From positions 39,517,623-39,581,622 of the forward strand of contig NC_135172.1 of assembly GCF_041146795.1 (NCBI RefSeq): DNA of 64,000 bases, written 5' to 3'. This document shows, in pieces, positions 61,174-64,000 of the stretch. A model generated the notes under the pieces. The model was not told the origin of the DNA. It saw only the letters and a program-made list of their open reading frames with translations, and made no database searches. The position numbers were made by a program, and so were the translations under genes. The number at the start of each line of letters is the position of its first letter. Within the stretch, counting starts at the first letter, position 1. This DNA is from Maylandia zebra (Eukaryota; Chordata; Actinopteri; Cichliformes; Cichlidae).

Positions 61174-64000
61174 CTTAAAGACAGAGCAGATGAGTTACTG
61201 TAAACACCACATAAACCTTTTATCCCAAAAGGGATTCCAAAATATCACCCAATCCCCAAACAACACAACATATTGTGCCCCTCTTATTAGGAATACAAAT
61301 AACTTTATTGATCTCAAAGGGGAATTCCTATGGGTACAATGTTGCAAGGATATGTGCAAATGTAAAATGTATTATTATATGTCACAGAATGATCTTTTTA
61401 TTGCGTATAGTCACTGTTTAGTCCAACGAGGTTACACCGCAAATGAGACAACACCTCAAAAAGGAAATTAGAGAGAAATGTGTTACGAGTATGGATGTGA
61501 AATGAGTATGTGCTACCTTCTTATCAGCTCCAGGGCTGCTCTGTGGACTCTGAAGAACAGGGCTGGCAGCTGTAGGGCTGACTGCAGACTCTTTAGGCAT
61601 TAAGGAACCCATGTAGACACTGTAGTCCAGCAGAGGCTTGGTTTTGGCACTGCCCACTGTTGTGGAAGAGACTGATGAGTCTTTTGACTTGGTCTGAGAT
61701 GTCAGGGCTTCATCCAGACTGCTGCGGCTGCTGTTGCGACTGTGACAGCTCAAAGCTGTGGGTCACAGCAAAAGTAACAAAGAGTTGATGAATTCCTGCT
61801 ATAAGAGCATAACTATATTGTAAGAATAAATGACTTCTGGCCCTTTTAGCCCTTACTCACCCTTCTTAAGTCCTACAACACTGGAACTTTTCTTCAAGCC
61901 CACCTTTAGCTTAGAGGCTGACAGAAACCGCTGGAACCACTCCTCCTTATCCCTGCCAGTCCTTCCAAATAGGTAGAGTGTCAGAATGGAAGAAGATGAT
62001 GATGATGATGATCTCCGCTCTTGGAATGCCCCCGTTCCCTCTCCTCGCTCCCGTGTGCCCTCACTGGCCTCCATTCTTTCACCTTCTGCCTTTGACATGA
62101 AGTCATCCTGCCTGCCAAGTTCAATGCAGATAGGGTATTTTTTGTTCCAGACTCGCTTCCTGGCGAGACCCTGAGGCACGAGATACACCTGAGGGAAGAG
62201 TTTGGTTAACAAAAAAAGATAATAGCCAAACTGAAAAGTTTAACTTCTTTAAATTTCTTTTGGTAACAATTTCAAAATTTATAAAAGACTTATGATACAT
62301 TAAAAAAAAAGTTAAGCTGGAAGAATGTATAAATTCTGTTCTAATGTATGCATGTAACTACTTACTTTGCTGTATGTAAGATCATAAATCTTCTGACTGA
62401 TGTAGTTAACATCAGGTTTTGGTTCATTGTGCGAGGCACGGCGGGCGATGTTGTGGTTGGGTTTAGACAGTCGAATGATGGATCCCTCCAATCGGACAAA
62501 GACGGACTGCGTCAGTGTGGCATGATACGTCTCTGGGTCGTAGTTCTGTATCTCATTCATCCAACCCTGCAAAGATATACTGATTTTACGTGGAGTTGAT
62601 TATGTTTAAGGAATGTGTTGCAAAATAGTTTTACTAGAAAAGCTATTGCTATCCTCACACACTGTATATTCTTTCCAGAATTCAAACAAGAAAAACCTTT
62701 TTGGAAGAGCCACAAACACAGAGACAAAATCAATCACTGTACCTGGAAAATGGAGTAAACTCTACACTTATGTAACATATTTCTACAGTGATTGAAAAGG
62801 TCACCCAAGTATCTCCATGAACCATGTGTTCTAACCACCAACTGAAAGTACAAAAGGCTTGTTGTATTCAAAGGCTTTTAAATTGATCTGGATATAGTTC
62901 TCCTAGGATCCTTCTCTACGTTTATTTGCTGCTTTTTTGCTTTGTTGTTGAGAAGAAAAAAAAAAGATTTTAAATCGCACAGCTGTTGTAACTATGTACA
63001 AATCTTTCCTGAAGGAAAGAAAATGTGTTGATAAATGTAGATTATGTGATTTGAAGTTTGTCTGAAACAAGCCATGTTGGCTCCTCTCTGTTAAAAGCGT
63101 TTCACTGACCTTGTAGATATCTGGTTCCTTAATGTCCAACTTGGTCACATTGAGCAGCTTTCCATGCCGTCTAGGTCCCATGTTGTTCCCTCCAGAACGT
63201 TTTGGTCCTGCCAGCCACACAAAACCAATGGCTAAAAGGAATCCCAGCTCAATCCCAAGCAGCACTCCTCCAATATAACTAGGCAGAGGCAATATAAAAC
63301 ACCCATAGAGGAGTAGAGTAAGGATGATGAGAGTATAGTATGGAACACTAGGTAGGGGCTCAATATATTCAGATTCATCCTCGCTGCAGGGTTCAGTACT
63401 ACCACTTAGTGGCACTTTAGTTAGACTACCGGTTCCAGTATTATCAGTTTTATCAACACTTTCACCTTCTGTGTCTGTAAAAGTCTCAAATTCCTCATTG
63501 GACAGAATGCAATAGTCCTCTTCTGCCTGCTTTGCTAGAGCAGACATGTAAAGCAAAGATGATTTGCTGGGACTTTTAGTGGCAAAGGCAGTGCTCAGCG
63601 GGGATTCTGCTGAAGCAGAGGCCTGTCTGCTCGGGCTTTCACCCTCCCATTCAGTTCCTTCTTCCTCCTTAATGCAGTAATTATTGTTAGTCTCCATTGG
63701 ACCATTGATAGAACCAAGACTTGACAGTTCTGTGGCACTGGCAGAAAGTACCTTGGGCCGGTAAATGCTGCTTCCAACTAAGTTGCCACTCTTTTCATCC
63801 ATGATCTTACTCAACAGCTGAAGCGGTTCAGAAATTGCCTCCGATAGACGACGCTTGGTGTCTTCGATTCGTGCCTCCACTTCTGAGACTTTGAAGAAGC
63901 TGCGGTTATCTGGTGATGTCAACGGTGAGGAGGGGGCAGTTTTAGAATCACTAGCTGATGACATGGCAGCAGATGATAACCGGGACTGAGCAAATTGCTT
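50999..64000 (-). CDS. tex2: tex2, testis-expressed protein 2 (ER SMP-domain lipid-transfer protein), 3' eleven coding exons
   Basis: Tex2 is an ER integral membrane protein with an SMP domain that shuttles lipids at membrane contact sites (known for the family). Coding exons, highest coordinate first: 64000-63110, 62566-62366, 62188-61861, 61755-61517, 61173-61009, 60210-60111, 54401-54275, 52920-52807, 52503-52294, 51988-51868, 51148-50999 (stop TGA at 51001-50999). Phases close through all ten introns, giving 881 codons. Nine introns are GT-AG; the one after 60111 begins with GC. Matches to human TEX2 as I recall it include the SKTAPSSPLTSP block, the GWMNEI...YDPETYHATLT block, LPYFMNELTLTELDMG, and FVDKITKSKYFQKATETEF. 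The first exon is open to the window edge in frame (KQFAQSRL...), so roughly the first 240 residues lie outside. The methionine at 63964 is internal, not the start. The acceptor of the exon ending at 61173 could instead be six bases further in, with no change of frame. Confidence 0.95.
54063..54077. repeat. G homopolymer (15)
   Basis: Fifteen G on the plus strand in a tex2 intron. Confidence 0.85.
54412..54442. repeat. A homopolymer (31), the pyrimidine tract of a tex2 acceptor
   Basis: On the minus strand this is a run of 31 T, then C residues and TCAG at the start of exon 54401-54275. Confidence 0.9.
55770..56255 (+). mobile_element. Degraded L2-like LINE fragment in tex2 intron
   Basis: An open stretch gives MADSCLHINDGKTEVLVCAP, then HAELELDDHAF and a broken continuation (NKASLSYSKCQWEVSD-like). 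It is the L2-like reverse-transcriptase end (MADNFLQLNxxKTEVL in intact copies) with later frames lost. Plus strand, antisense to tex2. Confidence 0.65.
60387..60400. repeat. G homopolymer (14)
   Basis: Fourteen G on the plus strand in the tex2 intron between exons 61173-61009 and 60210-60111. Confidence 0.85.
60846..60868. repeat. CA microsatellite
   Basis: About eleven CA units in the same tex2 intron. Confidence 0.85.
61290..61345. repeat. Short teleost repeat fragment
   Basis: AATAACTTTATTGATCTCAA and AGGGGAATTCCTATGGGTA resemble the TTTATTGATCCC-GGGGAAATT end found on many teleost retroposons. Only about 55 bases are present. Confidence 0.4.
61517..62566 (-). CDS. tex2: tex2 exons encoding the PH-like domain and Ser-rich linker
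   Basis: Three exons: 62566-62366 (phase 0, 67 codons), 62188-61861 and 61755-61517. The first two carry the PH-like fold: TLTQSVFVRLEGSIIRLSKP at the start, then KKYPICIELGRQDDFM, and an ILTLYLFGRTGRDKEEWFQR helix at the end. An insertion within the domain is rich in Glu and Gly and ends in a run of eight or more serines encoded by ATC/TCA-type repeats at about 61990-62010. The third exon is a Ser/Thr-rich linker with the LLDYSVYM motif that I recall in human TEX2. PH-like domains usually bind lipid headgroups or proteins; no specific ligand can be read here. Confidence 0.92.
63110..64000 (-). CDS. tex2: tex2 large 5' exon (partial): disordered region and two membrane segments
   Basis: This exon encodes a Ser/Thr-rich low-complexity region with a short conserved helix (VEARIEDTKRRLSEAISEPL), then an acidic stretch. 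It ends with a hydrophobic hairpin: a first segment around YYTLIILTLLLYGCFILPLP and a second around GVLLGIELGFLLAIGFVW, separated by a short Pro/Ser turn. This fits the two transmembrane helices that anchor TEX2 in the ER, with the lipid-transfer part in the cytosol. The donor is AAG|GTCAGT at 63109. Reading through the donor gives 50 or so nonsense codons before a stop, so the coding part ends at 63110. The upstream part of the exon is cut by the window edge. Confidence 0.93.

Overview
Single-copy vertebrate sequence. Three intron-rich genes with clean GT-AG exons lie on the minus strand, set among fish-type transposon debris: Tc1-like elements, L2-like and RTE-like LINEs, a solo LTR, and a repeat family I associate with percomorph fish and especially cichlids. 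The host is therefore a teleost, probably a percomorph and possibly a cichlid; the species level is inference. I traced no plus-strand cellular gene.

Layout. 1-10,570: no traced coding exon. It holds AT-rich DNA, two pieces of an RTE-like 3' repeat, and a GC-richer patch (about 6.1-7.0 kb) that looks like the promoter and 5'-untranslated exons of an unidentified minus-strand gene running off the left edge. 10,570-24,315: card14 (CARMA2), 20 coding exons, 978 codons, with CARD, coiled coil, linker, PDZ, SH3 and guanylate-kinase-like parts. 24,316-32,330: intergenic and dominated by mobile-element remnants. 32,330-about 48,000: ccdc40, 18 coding exons and one untranslated first exon, 965 codons, with a candidate RFX X-box at its 5' end. 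48,010-49,350: intergenic LINE debris. 49,355-64,000: the last 11 coding exons of tex2 (881 codons; the first part of the protein lies beyond the right edge), with two membrane segments, a PH-like domain and an SMP lipid-transfer domain.

The three genes do not form a pathway. Card14 is a CBM-complex scaffold feeding NF-kB, Ccdc40 is an axonemal ruler protein of motile cilia, and Tex2 is an ER lipid-transfer protein. ccdc40 and card14 are also near each other on human 17q25.3 (recalled, not checked). I derived the exon models by hand: in each gene the splice phases close through every intron, which is the main support for the coordinates. Two introns use GC-AG splicing.

The mobile-element layer is the most unusual part. 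A 650-bp solo LTR with a 5-bp target duplication sits inside a Tc1-like remnant. An RTE-like LINE with a 9-bp target duplication sits in an L2-like LINE, whose frame resumes exactly after the insert. A LINE with an internal deletion has a 13-bp palindrome at the junction. I found no sign of a new defence, toxin or biosynthetic system.
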